NCBI GenBank assembly: GCA_951812305.1
Contig: CATOSB010000010.1
Coordinates: 39,787 to 103,786 of the forward strand
Reading direction: 5' to 3'
Source of the DNA: an uncultured Paracoccaceae bacterium
GTDB lineage: Bacteria > Pseudomonadota > Alphaproteobacteria > Rhodobacterales > Rhodobacteraceae
DNA: 64,000 nt
In this document: piece by piece, positions 1 through 11,600 of the stretch
Numbering within the stretch: the stretch's first letter is position 1
Layout of the letters: every line of letters starts with the position of its first letter
The notes under the pieces: model-generated
The model's database searches: none
What the model saw: the letters and a program-made list of their open reading frames with translations, nothing else
Told to the model about the DNA's origin: nothing
Program-made: the position numbers and the translations under genes

Positions 1-435
1 GAGGCGAAGGCCTGGATCGAGGCGCATGAGCGGCAGGAGGCGGAGCGCTTCCGGGTCGAGGGCCGTCCGCTGGCGGTGGCCGGTGCGCGGGACTGGATGG
101 ATCACGCGCGGGTCTGGGATGTGCTCGACCGCTGCCGGACGCGCTACCGTGATGCGCATGGCGAGGAGGTGATCCTCTATCACAAGGGCGACCGGAAGGG
201 GGTCGATGCGATTGCGTCGGGCTGGGCGCGGTCGCGTCAGGTGGGCCAGGTGGTGTTCCGTCCGAACTGGTCGGGTTTTGGCAAGCGGGCGGGGTTCCGG
301 GCGATTGATGACATGTTCGCGACCCCGAAGCCGCTTGGGGGCGTTGTGATCTTCGGGGCGACGGGGATTGCGCTCAACCTGGCGGAGAAGGCGGAAGCGA
401 AGCGCATCGCGGTGATGCGGGTGCGCGCCGGCTGA
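1..435 (+). CDS. DUF2493 (SLOG-like) protein, 5' end outside window
   Basis: The frame is open from the first base and ends at a TGA at 433-435, so the N-terminus is missing. A GTG at 76 is an internal codon rather than a convincing start. The visible part carries the PLAVAGARDW strand-turn typical of DUF2493, a small Rossmann-like nucleotide- or ligand-binding domain related to the SLOG superfamily. It is followed by HKGDRKGVDAIASGWA and a late VVIFGATG strand. Such proteins are frequent on alphaproteobacterial plasmids; their molecular role is not established. The family match is from memory of its motifs; function is unknown. Confidence 0.75.
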   Translation, partial: EAKAWIEAHERQEAERFRVEGRPLAVAGARDWMDHARVWDVLDRCRTRYRDAHGEEVILYHKGDRKGVDAIASGWARSRQVGQVVFRPNWSGFGKRAGFRAIDDMFATPKPLGGVVIFGATGIALNLAEKAEAKRIAVMRVRAG

Positions 436-914
436 GGCGCTCCGACTGTGGCTCCGGTCCTGCGGGACCGGGGCCGCTTGCCGCGTGCGGCGGCTTCTGG
501 CCGCCCCCGTCTGCCCCTTCCGATCACCCGGGTCTGCGGTCCCCGCCGGTCTGCATCTGGCCGGTCTGCGGCAGCCGGTCAGGCGCACGGGGCGTTCCGG
601 GTTGATCCTGCGGGCTGCCCCCGCGGTCTCTGCCCATGTGGTTCCCAAAGAGCACGCCCACCCGGGTGCGGTCGGTGGTCCAGTCCGCCAGTGACAGGGG
701 CGGTGGGGATGTGCCGTTTGCGCGTCCTGTCCTCCGTGGCTCTGGTTTCTTCGAGATGGGGTGTCGCGGGGCGCGTCCCCGGGGTGCGGTCGCCTTTGGC
801 TCCCCAAGCGGAAATACGGTTTCCGCAAGCGGACCCTCCGCATTTCAGCTTGCCCCGGGGCCTTTGACGCCCCGCGCCCTTGCCCCCATCGAAACCAGCG
901 CCACGGAGGACATC
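436..914. other. Gene-poor stretch with an inverted partial duplication
   Basis: No open frame here has a convincing start or protein-like composition. The notable element is at about 637-667: read on the minus strand it nearly repeats (about 29 of 31 bases) the segment at about 974-1004 inside the next gene, which encodes VGVLFENHN. It looks like a decayed, inverted copy of part of that gene. A transcript covering both could form a long stem. No clear promoter was identified. Confidence 0.4.
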
Positions 915-1124
915 ATGGCCAATCACTACACAATCACCGCACCGGTCAAGTCGACGGACGGCAAGACGCGCTACCCCCGGGTGGGCGTGCTCTTTGAAAA
1001 CCACAACCGGGAGACCGGCGAGGTGTTCTACACGATCAAGCTCGACTTCCCGGTTGGGGTGACCGAGCTCGTCGCCTTCCCGCCGAAGCCGAAGGAGAAC
1101 GGCGAAAACGGCCACACCGAATGA
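915..1124 (+). CDS. Small conserved plasmid-type protein, 69 aa
   Basis: The ATG at 915 is chosen because GGAGG lies at 905-909, well spaced; longer upstream extensions have no ribosome site and read as shadow. The protein has the pattern of a short beta-rich fold: NHYTITAPV, YPRVGVLFENH, GEVFYTIKLDFPVG, then a Lys/Glu/Asn-rich polar tail. No signal peptide or membrane segment is present. I do not recognise a named family. The neighbours (DUF2493, coiled-coil protein, relaxase) suggest a maintenance or establishment gene of the conjugative element. Confidence 0.6.
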   Translation: MANHYTITAPVKSTDGKTRYPRVGVLFENHNRETGEVFYTIKLDFPVGVTELVAFPPKPKENGENGHTE

Positions 1125-1342
1125 GAAGGGGGGTGACGACGGGGCGGCCAGGTGCCGCCCCGACCGGCTTTGCCGGTTGGCGCGCAGGCGCGCCAGTCCA
1201 TCACAGGGATGGCGCGGGTCGCAAGGGCGGCGCGTGAGATGTCAACAGGGGAATGACCGGGGGCCGGTGCCGGTGCCCGGTTGCAGATTGAGAATGGAAG
1301 TGCCGCGAGAATGCGGCTATATGAGAGGAAAGGATGTGACCG

Positions 1343-1606
1343 ATGGCACACGCACTGCAAATAGACACACTGGCGTTTTCGAAGAAGCTGCGCGAGGCGG
1401 GGGCCGATGAGAGCCTTGCCGAAGCCATTGTTGAGGGGCTGACCGCAGCGGACACCTCCGAACTGGCGACCAAGGCTGACGTGGCCGAGGTGAAAACGGA
1501 GCTGAAGGCCGAGATCGCCGAGGTGAAGAGTGAGATACTCAAATGGATGTTTGGTGCGATCATCGCGCAGACGGCAATCATTCTGGCTGTTGTGAAGCTC
1601 TTGTGA
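1343..1606 (+). CDS. Coiled-coil protein with C-terminal membrane anchor (CCDC90/DUF1640-like)
   Basis: This 87-residue protein begins with a helical acidic stretch (FSKKLREAGADESLAEAIVEGL). A heptad-rich coiled coil follows (ATKADVAEVKTELKAEIAEVKSEILKW), then one hydrophobic helix (about residues 67-86) that would anchor it in the membrane. This layout (short helical head, coiled coil, C-terminal anchor) is that of the bacterial CCDC90/DUF1640-type proteins common on plasmids and next to toxin-antitoxin or transfer loci. The start is supported by an AGGAAAGG stretch about 10-15 nt upstream. The cellular role of the family is unknown. Confidence 0.7.
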   Translation: MAHALQIDTLAFSKKLREAGADESLAEAIVEGLTAADTSELATKADVAEVKTELKAEIAEVKSEILKWMFGAIIAQTAIILAVVKLL

Positions 1607-1716
1607 TCCCGCGCCCAAACGCTCACGCCTCCCGCGCCGTCCCTTCCGGGGCGGCGTTTTTAGTCCCGCGCCCGCCCGGTTTGCCGCGCGTTCGATCCGG
1701 CCAGGGTCGGCCAGTG

Positions 1717-1965
1717 TCAGTCGCGCTCCGGCCCGGTGCAATGGCGATTATGTTCTTCGACCAGTGTTTTGAGATCGAGGCGTTTGAGCTTGGCGGTCTG
1801 GACGAGATCGAGGAGCGCCTTCAGCTCCTGGGTCTCGATGGAGGTAAGCCAGTGCAGATCGTTCTGGCTGATGCGGTCCAACATCCGCTGCATCATGGGC
1901 AAGTGCCCGATCCCGACCTTGCGCTTGTACCGGGAAGGGGGGTCGGATGGTTTTGCTTTCGGCAT
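1717..1965 (-). CDS. Small hypothetical protein, 82 aa
   Basis: The ATG at 1965 has AAGGAA about six bases upstream on the minus strand. The same frame stays open further upstream only through a low-complexity Gly/Pro/Arg region that does not look like protein. The product is basic at the N-terminus (KAKPSDPPSRYKRKVG) and then helical (MQRMLDRISQNDLHWLTSIETQELKALLDLVQTAKLKRLDLKTLVEEHN), soluble, with no catalytic motif. It lies divergent from the relaxase gene across the 674-nt control region. That position suits an accessory or regulatory protein of transfer, but this is inferred from location only. Confidence 0.55.
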   Translation of the reverse strand: MPKAKPSDPPSRYKRKVGIGHLPMMQRMLDRISQNDLHWLTSIETQELKALLDLVQTAKLKRLDLKTLVEEHNRHCTGPERD

Positions 1966-2239
1966 GGGGTTGTTCCTTTCGCGTAGCCGGGGTGATGACC
2001 TGACGCGGGTTCCGCCAGTCGCGCAGGAAGGCCATCGGGTTTGTGTTTCACCGCGCCGATTCAGTTTGGGCCTGACCCTGCCACATCTTGCCGGTCCTGC
2101 CAATTCTGCAAAATCTCTGAAAACACCTGATCCGGGGGACCCCGACACTCCCGCAGGATTGCGCCGTTCGGCCAGTTTCGGCCCCTGCTTTACCCCCGGG
2201 CGCTCCGCGATTCGGCCGTCGGTCCCCCGGTTTGCGGTT

Positions 2240-2570
2240 TTCCCACACGAGCGGAACCGGGGGAATTTCCCCGCGTCCCCCTGTTCCCCCGCCCCCTGTG
2301 GAGGGCTGGACCGTCCAGGAGGGGAACCCCCCGGTTTCCCCTCTTTCCCCCGGGAGGGGAACGGCGCTCCCCCGGGAGGGGAAGAGGGTTTCCCTCCCAA
2401 CCTAACCCCTTGTTCCCCTTGAGAGATTGCTGCTCCCCTCCCGGTTTTCCCCTGTTTCCCCTCCCGCTCCCCTCCACCCCCACATCTTCCCCTGCGCCGG
2501 AAAAGGGCCTCCCGAGGGGAACCCCCGGGGGAAAGGCCCCCAATCCGGGACAACAGGGGAAGCGAAGCGA
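2240..2570. repeat. C-run/G-run low-complexity tract upstream of the relaxase gene
   Basis: The plus strand is packed with runs of 3-6 C, with many G runs as well, in repeated blocks such as CCCCGGGAGGGGAA and TTCCCCT. Read on the minus strand it is a series of G runs at short spacing, compatible with quadruplex-forming DNA. All frames through it give Pro/Gly/Arg-rich nonsense, so it is treated as non-coding. It lies in the 674-nt gene-free interval (1966-2639) before the relaxase gene, where an origin of transfer would be expected. Confidence 0.5.
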
Positions 2571-2595
2571 GCAAAAGTCAGGAAGGCACGATTAC

Positions 2596-2621
2596 ACATC
2601 AAAATTTGCCAATTTTGATGT
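2596..2621. promoter_or_regulatory. Perfect 11-bp inverted repeat just upstream of the relaxase start
   Basis: ACATCAAAATT and AATTTTGATGT flank a TGCC loop, ending 18 nt before the relaxase ATG at 2640. It is AT-rich in a very GC-rich background. Candidates are the relaxase-binding repeat of an oriT, or an operator through which the relaxase or a repressor controls its own gene. No nick-site consensus of known MOBQ plasmids was recognised beside it, so the oriT reading is only a possibility. Confidence 0.5.
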
Positions 2622-2639
2622 ACTCTGTATGCTCCCGGC

Positions 2640-5600
2640 ATGGCGAGCCCGCATTTCAACGTTTCGATCGTGTCCCGTTCCACCGGGGGAAGTGCGGTTG
2701 CGTCGGCCGCATATCGTCATGCGGCGCGGATGCGGTCGGATCTCCGGGGGGAGGTGCGTGACTATTCGGAGAAGGCGGCGGAGCTTGCGCATTCGGAGCT
2801 ATCGCTGCCGGAGAATGCGCCTGGCTGGGCGCGCGAGGCGTTCGGGGAGGTGGCGTTCGGGCGGGCGCTTGCGGCGGTTCTGGCCGAGGCGGGACGGGAG
2901 GTTTCGGAAGGGGAGGCGGCACGTCTGGCCTGGGCGCGGGTGAGCCAGGCTTTGTGGAATTCGGTGGAGGAAGCCGAGGAGCGTCTGAACCGCAAACGTG
3001 CAACGGCCCGTCTTGCCCGAAGCCTGACGATTGCGCTTCCGCGGGTGCTGGGTCGTGAGACGCAGATCGAGCTGATGCGGGGCTATGTGGCGTCGGCGTT
3101 CGCGTCGCGGGGGATGGTCGCGGACTGGGTTATTCACGATAAGGGGGACGGCAATCCGCATGCGCATGTGATGCTGACGTTGCGGGATATTGGCGACGAG
3201 GACTGGGGTCGCAAGAACCGGGCGTGGAACCGGGCGGATGTTCTGGCGGGCTGGCGAAAGGGCTGGCAGGCGCATGCCAATCTCGCACTTGAGCGGGCGG
3301 GGTTTTCGGAGCGTGTGGATCTGCGGTCGCTGGAAGAGCAGGGGCTTGATCTGGCACCGGAGGGCTACAATCCGCATGTGGCCGAACACGCGGAGCGGGT
3401 TGGCGATGTGGCGCGGGAGAGGATGCGGTGTTCGGAGGTGCGGGAACGCAACCGGGCGTATCTGGTGGCGCATCCCGAGCATATCATTGCGGTGGTGCAG
3501 ATGGGGCAGGCGCAGTTCACGAAGGGCGATCTTCTTGAGGCGCTGGCGGTGCGGCTGGGGGTTGAGGCGGAGGGTCTGGACCGGACGATGGTTGCGGCGG
3601 TGGAGGGGTCGGACGATCTGGTTCCGCTGGTGGCGCGGACGGCGGGAGGCGATCAGCTTTACATCAGCCGGGCGAAGGCGGAGATGGCGGGTCAGCTGGC
3701 GCGGGATGCGACGGCGCTTGCGGAGGGTCGGCTCAAAGCGGGGGTCGTCCCGGAGGATCCGTTCGAGACGGGGACCGGGCCGGTGCTGGTGGATATTGAA
3801 CGGGAGGGGGATGATGAAGACGGAAGACATTCTGCGGGTGATGAGGGACGCGGAGGTGCCGGGGGATCCGGACGCGGAGGAGCCGCTGGACGCGGCGGGG
3901 CGGGAGAGCGTGGTTCGGCTGCTGGAGGCGCGCAGGGGCGCGGCCCCTCCGCGGCTGTCGTCCGGGAGGCGCTGAGCGCGCGGGCGGAGGATCTCTTTCG
4001 GTCGGCCTTCGGGGAGCCGGCACGTTCGGGCGCGCGGGAATGGCGGGCGAAGGAGAATGCGGGGCTTGCGATGCAGATGCAGGCCCCCCGACGCGGTCTC
4101 TGGCACGATCACACGGCGGGGACGGGGGGCGATCTTCTCGATCTCGTGGCGGTGACGTGGTGCGGGCTGGGGTCCGCGCGGGACGATTTTCCAAAGGTTC
4201 TGGAAGAGGCGGCACGGTTCACCGGGGTCGGGGCGATCGGTGAGAGCGATGCGTTCCGGGCGCGGGCGGCAAAGCGGGCGAAACAGGTTGCGGCGGAAGG
4301 GGCGCGGGAGGGCGCGCGCCGCGCCGCGCTGGTCAGGAGGCTGGCGGAGGCGTCCCTGCCGGTAGAGGGCACGCCGGCGGCGGCTTATCTGGCGTCGCGG
4401 GGGATCACCGATCTGCCGGGGGAGGGGATCGGGTATCTGCCGCCGGTTCCGGGGGCGGGTGTTTTGCACCGCGATCACGGCGCGCTGGTGGTCTGGGCCA
4501 GGGATGATGAGGGCCGCATCCAGGGGGGTCAGCGCATTCTGATCGACGCGGAGGGGGGCAAGGCTGCGGTGGAGATCGCCAAGCCGTCATTCGGGGCGAT
4601 CGCCGGTCTGCCCGCGCGGTTACCGGCGCGGGCGGCCATGGAGGGAGAGGGCTGGAATGCGCCGGGCACGCCCGGTTCAGCACCGGACCCACTGATCATA
4701 GCCGAGGGGCCCGAGAGCGCTTTGTCGATTTGGGCGGCGACGGGGTGCGAGACCTGGGCGGTGTTCGGGGTGTCGGGGTGGAAGAGCGCGCCGGTTCCGT
4801 TGGACCGCGAGGTGATCCTTGCGCCGGACCGGGATGCGGCCGACAGCCCGGCGGGGCGGGCGTTTCGGGCGGCGGTGGCGCATCATCTGGGCCGGGGCTG
4901 TCGGCTGAGGGTTGCGGTGGCCCCGGAGGAGACGGACTCGAAGCGGGATCTGAACGATACGCATCGCCGCGCGGGGGCGGAGGCGGTGCGCGCGGCGATT
5001 GCGGCGGCCCGGGAGGTGGTGCGCTGGCTTCCGGGCGAACTGAATGCGGGTCAGCGGGACGCGGCGGAGGCGATGCTCGGGCCGGACCGGCTGACGCTGG
5101 TGAAGGGCCATGCGGGGACGGGCAAGACCTTCACGCTGGGGGCGGTGGCTGAGGCGTGGCAGTCGCGCGGGGTACGGGTTCTTGCGGGGGCGCCGTCGGC
5201 GAAGGCGACGCAGGCGCTCGGGGAAATCGCCGGGATCGAGGCGGCGACGCTGGCGGCGTGGGAATCGCGGTGGGCGCGCGGCGAGGCGCAGATGGACGGC
5301 CCGTTCGTGTTCCTCATGGACGAGGCGGGGATGGTGGGTCTCGGGCAATGGTCGCGGATCGGGGCGCGGGTGGCGGCGCTGGGGGGCAAGCTGATCGCGG
5401 TGGGCGATCCCGACCAGTTGCAGCCGGTGTCGGATCTGTCGGGCTGGCAGGCGGCGGAACGCGAGGCGGGTGCGGTGCCGGTGATGGACATGGTGATCCG
5501 GCAGAAGGATGCGGAAGACCGGACCGCGGTTGCGGGTCTGGCGCGCGGCGGGTCGGAGCGTGTGGCGGGCTTGCGGCATTTCATGGGGGCGGTGGAGCCG

Positions 5601-8600
5601 CTGCCGCCATCGCCGGAGGTGGCCCGGCTCTGGGAGGGGTCGCGTGCGTCCGGGGAGACCTGCCTCGCGGTGGCGCCGTCGAACCCGGAGGTCTGGGCGC
5701 TGAACGATGCGCTGCGCGCGGTGGAGATCGGGCGGGGCTGGATTGACACCGGCCACACGGAGACGATCCACATCCGCCGCTGGCAGGGCGAGGGCAAGAC
5801 CCGCCGGAGCGAGGTGGTGACGATTCCGGTGGCGCCGGGGGACCGGGTGATGCTGATGCGGGAGAATGACGAGGATGGGATCGCGGCGAATTCTTTGGGC
5901 ACGATTGCGGCGGTGAGCCATGCGGGTCTTTCGGTGCGTTTCGACGGGATGGCGGATCCGGTGATCTTCGCAACGTCCGGGGTTCTGGATATCGATTACG
6001 GTTATGCGGCGACGGGTTGGCGGGCGCGGGGCATGGCGGTGGATCATGCGCTGGTGACGAAGACGGCGCGGAGCCACAGGCCGTCGAAGGCGGGTCGTGT
6101 GACGGAGATCGATCCGCCGGATGCGGTGGACGGGATCGCGGCGGCCTGGGCGGCAGACATGGGCCTTCGGCCGGAGGCCGGCCGGATCGCGCTGGCGGCG
6201 ACCAATGCCGATGTGCGGGCGCTCAACGATGCGATCCGGGCGCGGCTGCGGGCGCCGGAGGGTGCGGCCGGGGAGGATCCACTGACGTACCAGCCCGACG
6301 GGATGCGGATTGTGATCGAGCGCGTGGACCGCTCAGGGGTGGGCTCGCGGCAGCGGGTGGAGATTGTGCTTTCGCCAGGGGACCGGGTGATGCTGACGCG
6401 GCCTTTGCCGGAGTTCGATCTGCCGCGCTCGGGGTTCGGGACGGTTCTGTCGGTGGGCCCGGGGCGGTTGAGGCTGGCGATGGACGGGCGTGAGGCCCCG
6501 GTGGAGATCGATCCGACCGCGTTTCCGCATCTCGATTACGGCTATGCGGCGACGGTGCACAAGTCGCAGGGCATGACGGTGGACGAGAGCTACGTGCTGC
6601 CGCACCGGCGGATGGACTGTCACAGCGTCTATGTGGCGCTCAGCCGGCATCGTGAGCGGGTGAGGGTGTTCGCGCGGTCGGGGCATCTGGACCGGGCGGA
6701 GCAGCTGATCGATCTGGGCCAGCGCTCTCCGGACGCGGTGGCGGAGGCGCCGCGTCGGCGGGGTATCCGGTCGATGGTGCCGCTTCCGGCGAGGGATATT
6801 CTCGAACGGCGTCCGGACTGGACCGGACCGGGGCATGTCGTGCGGGCGGGTGATTTTGCGGGCGATCGGCATCTCATGTCGGTGGGCACCCGGATCGCGG
6901 GGCTGCTGGCGGCCGATCATGCCGGGGACGATCCGCTGCTGGTGGCGGGGGAGGACCCCGGGGATTATACGCGTGAGCCGACACGGGTGATCGACGATCT
7001 GGTCCGGCGCAATGGTGTGATCCGTGCGGAGGAGGTGGCGGGGGTTCTGGCGCGCCAGGTCTCCGATCCCGAGACCTTTCTGCGGCTCTTCCGCGAGGCG
7101 ATGGCGCATAAGGATCTGGTCTCGCTGCCGGCGTCCCGGTCGCTGCCGGGGTCCCGGTCGGTGGAGGGCGGGGACGATGCGGCGCGCGATGAACCCTGGG
7201 TCTACACGACCGGGGGGCAGCTCGGGGCGGAGCTTGCGGCGCTGGACCGGGGGATGCGGCTGGCGGCGGCTGATCCGGGTGGAGCTGAAACAGGTGACGT
7301 TCTGCCGGAGGCTGAGCCACAGATGCCTGACACCCCCGATCTTTCCGGGGATCAGCGGCGCGCGGTGGCCCATGCGCAGGGCGCGGGGGGCGTGAGGATC
7401 ATCGAGGGACCTGCGGGGAGCGGCAAGACACGGGTTGCGGCGGCGCTGGCGCGGGCCGAGCGGGAAGCGGGGCGGGTTGTCACGGTGGTGGCGCCGACGG
7501 CGGCGCTGGCGGCGGAAGGGGTCGAGGCGATCACGCCGGGCGCGTTCTTCTCCGATCCGGTCTTGCCGAAAGAGGCGGGCAGCCCCGCACGGGTGGTTAT
7601 TCTCGACGATGCGCAGGGTCTCGGGATCGATCACGCAGAGGTGATGATGGCGCGGTGTCAGGGCATGGGGGCGAAGCTGGTGGCGCTGGTGAACCCCGAG
7701 CGGCGGGGCGTACCGGTGTTCCGGACGCTGGGCGACCGGATCGGGAGGGCACGCCTGACAGGCCTTCATGGGGTGTCAGGGCCGCATCGGGAGATCGCGG
7801 AGGGTCTGCGCGCGGGCGGCGGGGACGCGGAACGGGCGCTGCGGTCCCTGGCGGACCGCGGTCATCTCACTGCGACGGGCACAGCGGAGGCGGCGCTCGG
7901 GGCGGTGGCGAAGGCTTATGTGTCGGACCGGAGTTCCGACCGTCTGGCGCTGGCCTGGAGCCGGGCGGATGCGGATCGGCTGACGGAGGCGATCCGGGCG
8001 CGGCTCGATGCGACCGATCCGGGCCGCGCGGCGTTTGTGGCGGCAGAGCATGGCGGGCTCAAGGGTCTGAAGCCCGGGGACATCGTCCGGTTCCCGGCCG
8101 CGGGGGCTTATGGCCGGCCCTCGGTGGCGGGCAAGGCGGGAAGCAATTTGCCGGCGGAACAGGGGGCTCCGATCCGGCGGGGGGATGTGGCCGAGGTTCT
8201 GGGCGCTGCGGAGGGCGGCGGTCTCCGGCTGCGGCTCACGGGAGTGGATGGCACGCGGGAGATCGCGGTGGCGCCGGAGGGTCCGGGGACGGCCTCACGC
8301 TCCCTGCCTCCCTGGCGGTTCGCGTTTGCCTCCACCATCGCGGCGGCCTCGGGGCGGCGGCACGAGAGTGTGCATGTGCTTTTGAGCCCGGCCATGGACC
8401 GGGAGGTGGTGAGTACGGCGGCGCTGGTGTCGCGGGCGCGGGTCAGCATGGCGCTGCCGGTGGATCCCGCCCGTCTCGATGCGGCGCTCGCCAAACTGGC
8501 GGCACGGGAGCGTTTGCCGCGCTCGGTGCTCGATCACGGCTTTGACCCGGGCCGGGCGGCGGAGGCGGCGGGCCGGGCAGGGGACCAGGTGGCTCCGCCC

Positions 8601-11600
8601 GCGGTTAAGCCTGCGGCGCTCTCCATGGAAGATCCCGAGGGTCTTTCGCCTGTGGAGGTCGCGGCGCTAACCACGGTGCCGACGGTCTCGCGGTCGCGCA
8701 CGGAGGCGGCGCGCGCCAACAGGGTGTTCCTGAAGGCCCATCCCGATCATGCGGTGGTGATTGTGGCGGCGGATCGCCCGGTCTTCACGGAAGCCGATCT
8801 GCGGCAGGCCTTGCGCGCGCGTCTCGGGCAGGAGGTGAGCGAGGCGCGTCTGCGCCGCCTCGGGGACCGTGCGATGCGCTCGAAGGCGCTTTTGCGTCTG
8901 GAGCGTGCCGCCCCGGACGGATCGCCGCAATACATGACCACGGCGCGGGCGGCGCTGGCGCGGGATGCGGCGCGGGATGCGCGGGCGCTGGCGGGCGGGA
9001 GGTTCGCGCCGGGAGACGCCCCGGTCCTGCGGCCTGATGCGCTCGAGGCTCTGAACCACGCGCAGCGGCTGGCGGCGGAGGCGATGCTGGACGATGCGCG
9101 TCTCACGCTGGTGCAGGGCCATGCGGGGACGGGCAAGACCTTCGCGCTGCGGGCGGCGGCGGAGGCGTGGACGGCGCGCGGGGTTCGGGTGCTTGCGGGG
9201 GCGCCCTCGGGCAAGGCGGTGTCGGAGCTTGAGGGGATCGAGGGTGTCGAGGCGGCGACGCTGGCGGCCTGGGAGGCCCGGTGGGCGAGGGGCGAGGGTC
9301 CGGCGGGTGGCGGGTTCGTGTTCATCATGGACGAGGCGGGCATGGTGGGGGCCGGCGCGTGGTCGCGGATCCAGGGCCGCATCCGGGCGCTGGGGGGCAA
9401 GCTCATCGCGGTGGGCGATCCCGATCAGTTGCAGCCGGTCTCGGATATTCCGGGCTGGGCGATCGCGGAGCGGGCCTCGGGCGCAGGCGCGGTGGTGATC
9501 GACACGGTGCGGCGTCAGTCGGACATGATGGATGCGCAGGCCACCGAGGCGCTGGCGCGCGGTGGCGACAATGCGGCGAGTGCGATCGGCTATTATGACG
9601 GGAAGGGCGCGCTGCGGCTGGCCCCGGAGGTGCTGGCCGATCCCGTCGGGTCCATCGCGCGGGATTATTACGAGCCGAAGACCGGCAGCCGGATCGCGCT
9701 GGCTTATACCAACCGGGACGTGCATGCGCTGAACGATTGCGTCCGGGCCGAGGCGCTGGCGCGCGGCATCGTGGACCCGGCGAGCCTGCGGCATTACGGC
9801 ACGATCACCCGGGAGCAGCGCGAGGGGGCGGGGGTGAAGACCGTCCGTGTGCCTCTGGAGATCGGTGTGGGCGAGCGGATCATGCTGACCGCGCCGCATC
9901 CTGAGTTGGGGCTGGCGCGGTCGTCCTTCGGGACGGTGACGCGGACGGGCGCGGGGGAGATAGCTGTCCGGTTCGACGGGCGGGAGGAGGACGTGACGCT
10001 CGATCCCTGGACGTTCCGGGATATCGACTACGGCTATGCGGCGACGGTGCACAAGTCGCAGGGCATGACGGCGGACGCGGTCTTCGTGCTGCCGCATCGC
10101 CAGATGCACCGCCATGCGGCTTACGTGGCGCTGAGCCGGCACCGGGAGCATCTGGCCGTCTACGGGCGTGTGGGTCACATGGAATGTGCGGCCGATCTGG
10201 TGGGGCTGGCCCAGGCGGCGGGTCATCTCGACATGGACCTGCCGGCGGATGCGGAGCGTCCCCCGGGCGGCATGGTGCCCGGTGCGGAGGGTCTCGGGCT
10301 TTCGGGCCGCGCCGACTGGCGGGCCTCGGGGGTGGAGATGACGCGGACGGGGTTTGCCGGCGATGCGGAACTGATGGGGATCGCGGAGCGGCGCGCGGGG
10401 CTGATGGCAGGCACCTGGCGCAGGGGGGGCGATCCGGTGGCGGGGGAGGATCCGCGCGGCTATGCGCGCCATCCCCACCGGGTGATCGACGATCTGATCG
10501 CGCGGGGCTCGGTGATCCGGGCTGAGGATGTGGCGGACCGGCTTGCGCGGGCGGTCTCCGACCCCGAGACCTTCCTGCGGCTCTTCCGTGCGGCCATGTC
10601 CCATCCCGACCTGATTGCGCTTGGGGAGCGTCAGCCCGGGCCGAAGAAAGACGATGGATCGCCCCGCGCCCGGGTCTACACGACGAGGACGCAGCTTGAG
10701 GCGGAACTGGATGCGGTGGATCGCGGTGTGCGTCTGGCGCTGGCGGGGGCACCGGAGCGGGCCCCGCGACCGGCCCGGATGGACCGGGTGCTGAAGGTGG
10801 CGGGGGAGAGGCTCGATCCCGATCAGGTGGCGGCGCTTGGTCATGCGCTGGCCCCGGGGCGGCTCAGGCTGGTGCGGGGCGGAGCGGGGAGCGGCAAGAC
10901 ACGGGTTGCGGGCGAGATCGCGGCGGCATATGCGGCGGCGGGCTGGCAGGTGCTGGCGGTCGCGCCCGGCGGGGCGGGTCTCGATAGTCTCCGCGATGCC
11001 GGAGTGGCGCGGCCCCGGACGCTGGCGCGGTTTCTGGGGGAGACCGAAGGCGCTGCGCCTAGAGCGTTTCCAGGATCGAATGAGATCAACAGCGCTGCCT
11101 CTCCCTTCGGTCGAACGCGCAGTCGATCAGAGTTTGATCTCAACAATCCATGGAAACGCGTTAAAGTCACGCTCGATCCCGCCACGGTGGTGATTCTCGA
11201 CGATGCCGGTCGGCTGGGGGGCCGGGAGGCGACAGAGCTTCTCGGGCGCATCGAGGCCAGCGGGGCGAAGCTTGTGGCCTGTCTCGACGAGGGCACGCAT
11301 GTTCCGCCGGAGGCGGGTCCGGTGTTCCGGGCGCTGGAAACCCGGGTGGGCGCGGCGCGCCTGGTGCGCAACCGTCGCCATGTCGGCTATATCACCGGGG
11401 TTCTGGAAGGTCTGGAGGCCGGCGGCGCCCGCGCCGAGGCGGCGGCGGTGGATCTCGACGAGATCGGGCTTGTCCAGTCCGTGGGCACGGCGCGGGAGGC
11501 GCTGCGGCAGGTGGCGCGGGATTATGTGGAGGACGGGATCGACGACCGGATCGCGCTGGCCTGGTCCCGGGCGGATGCGGACCGGCTGACGCGAGCCATC

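Noticed and set aside
1717..2574. 285-residue minus-strand protein across the control region
   Set aside because: The upstream 200 codons are translated from the C/G-run tract and are Gly/Pro/Arg nonsense. The short start at 1965 has a ribosome site.
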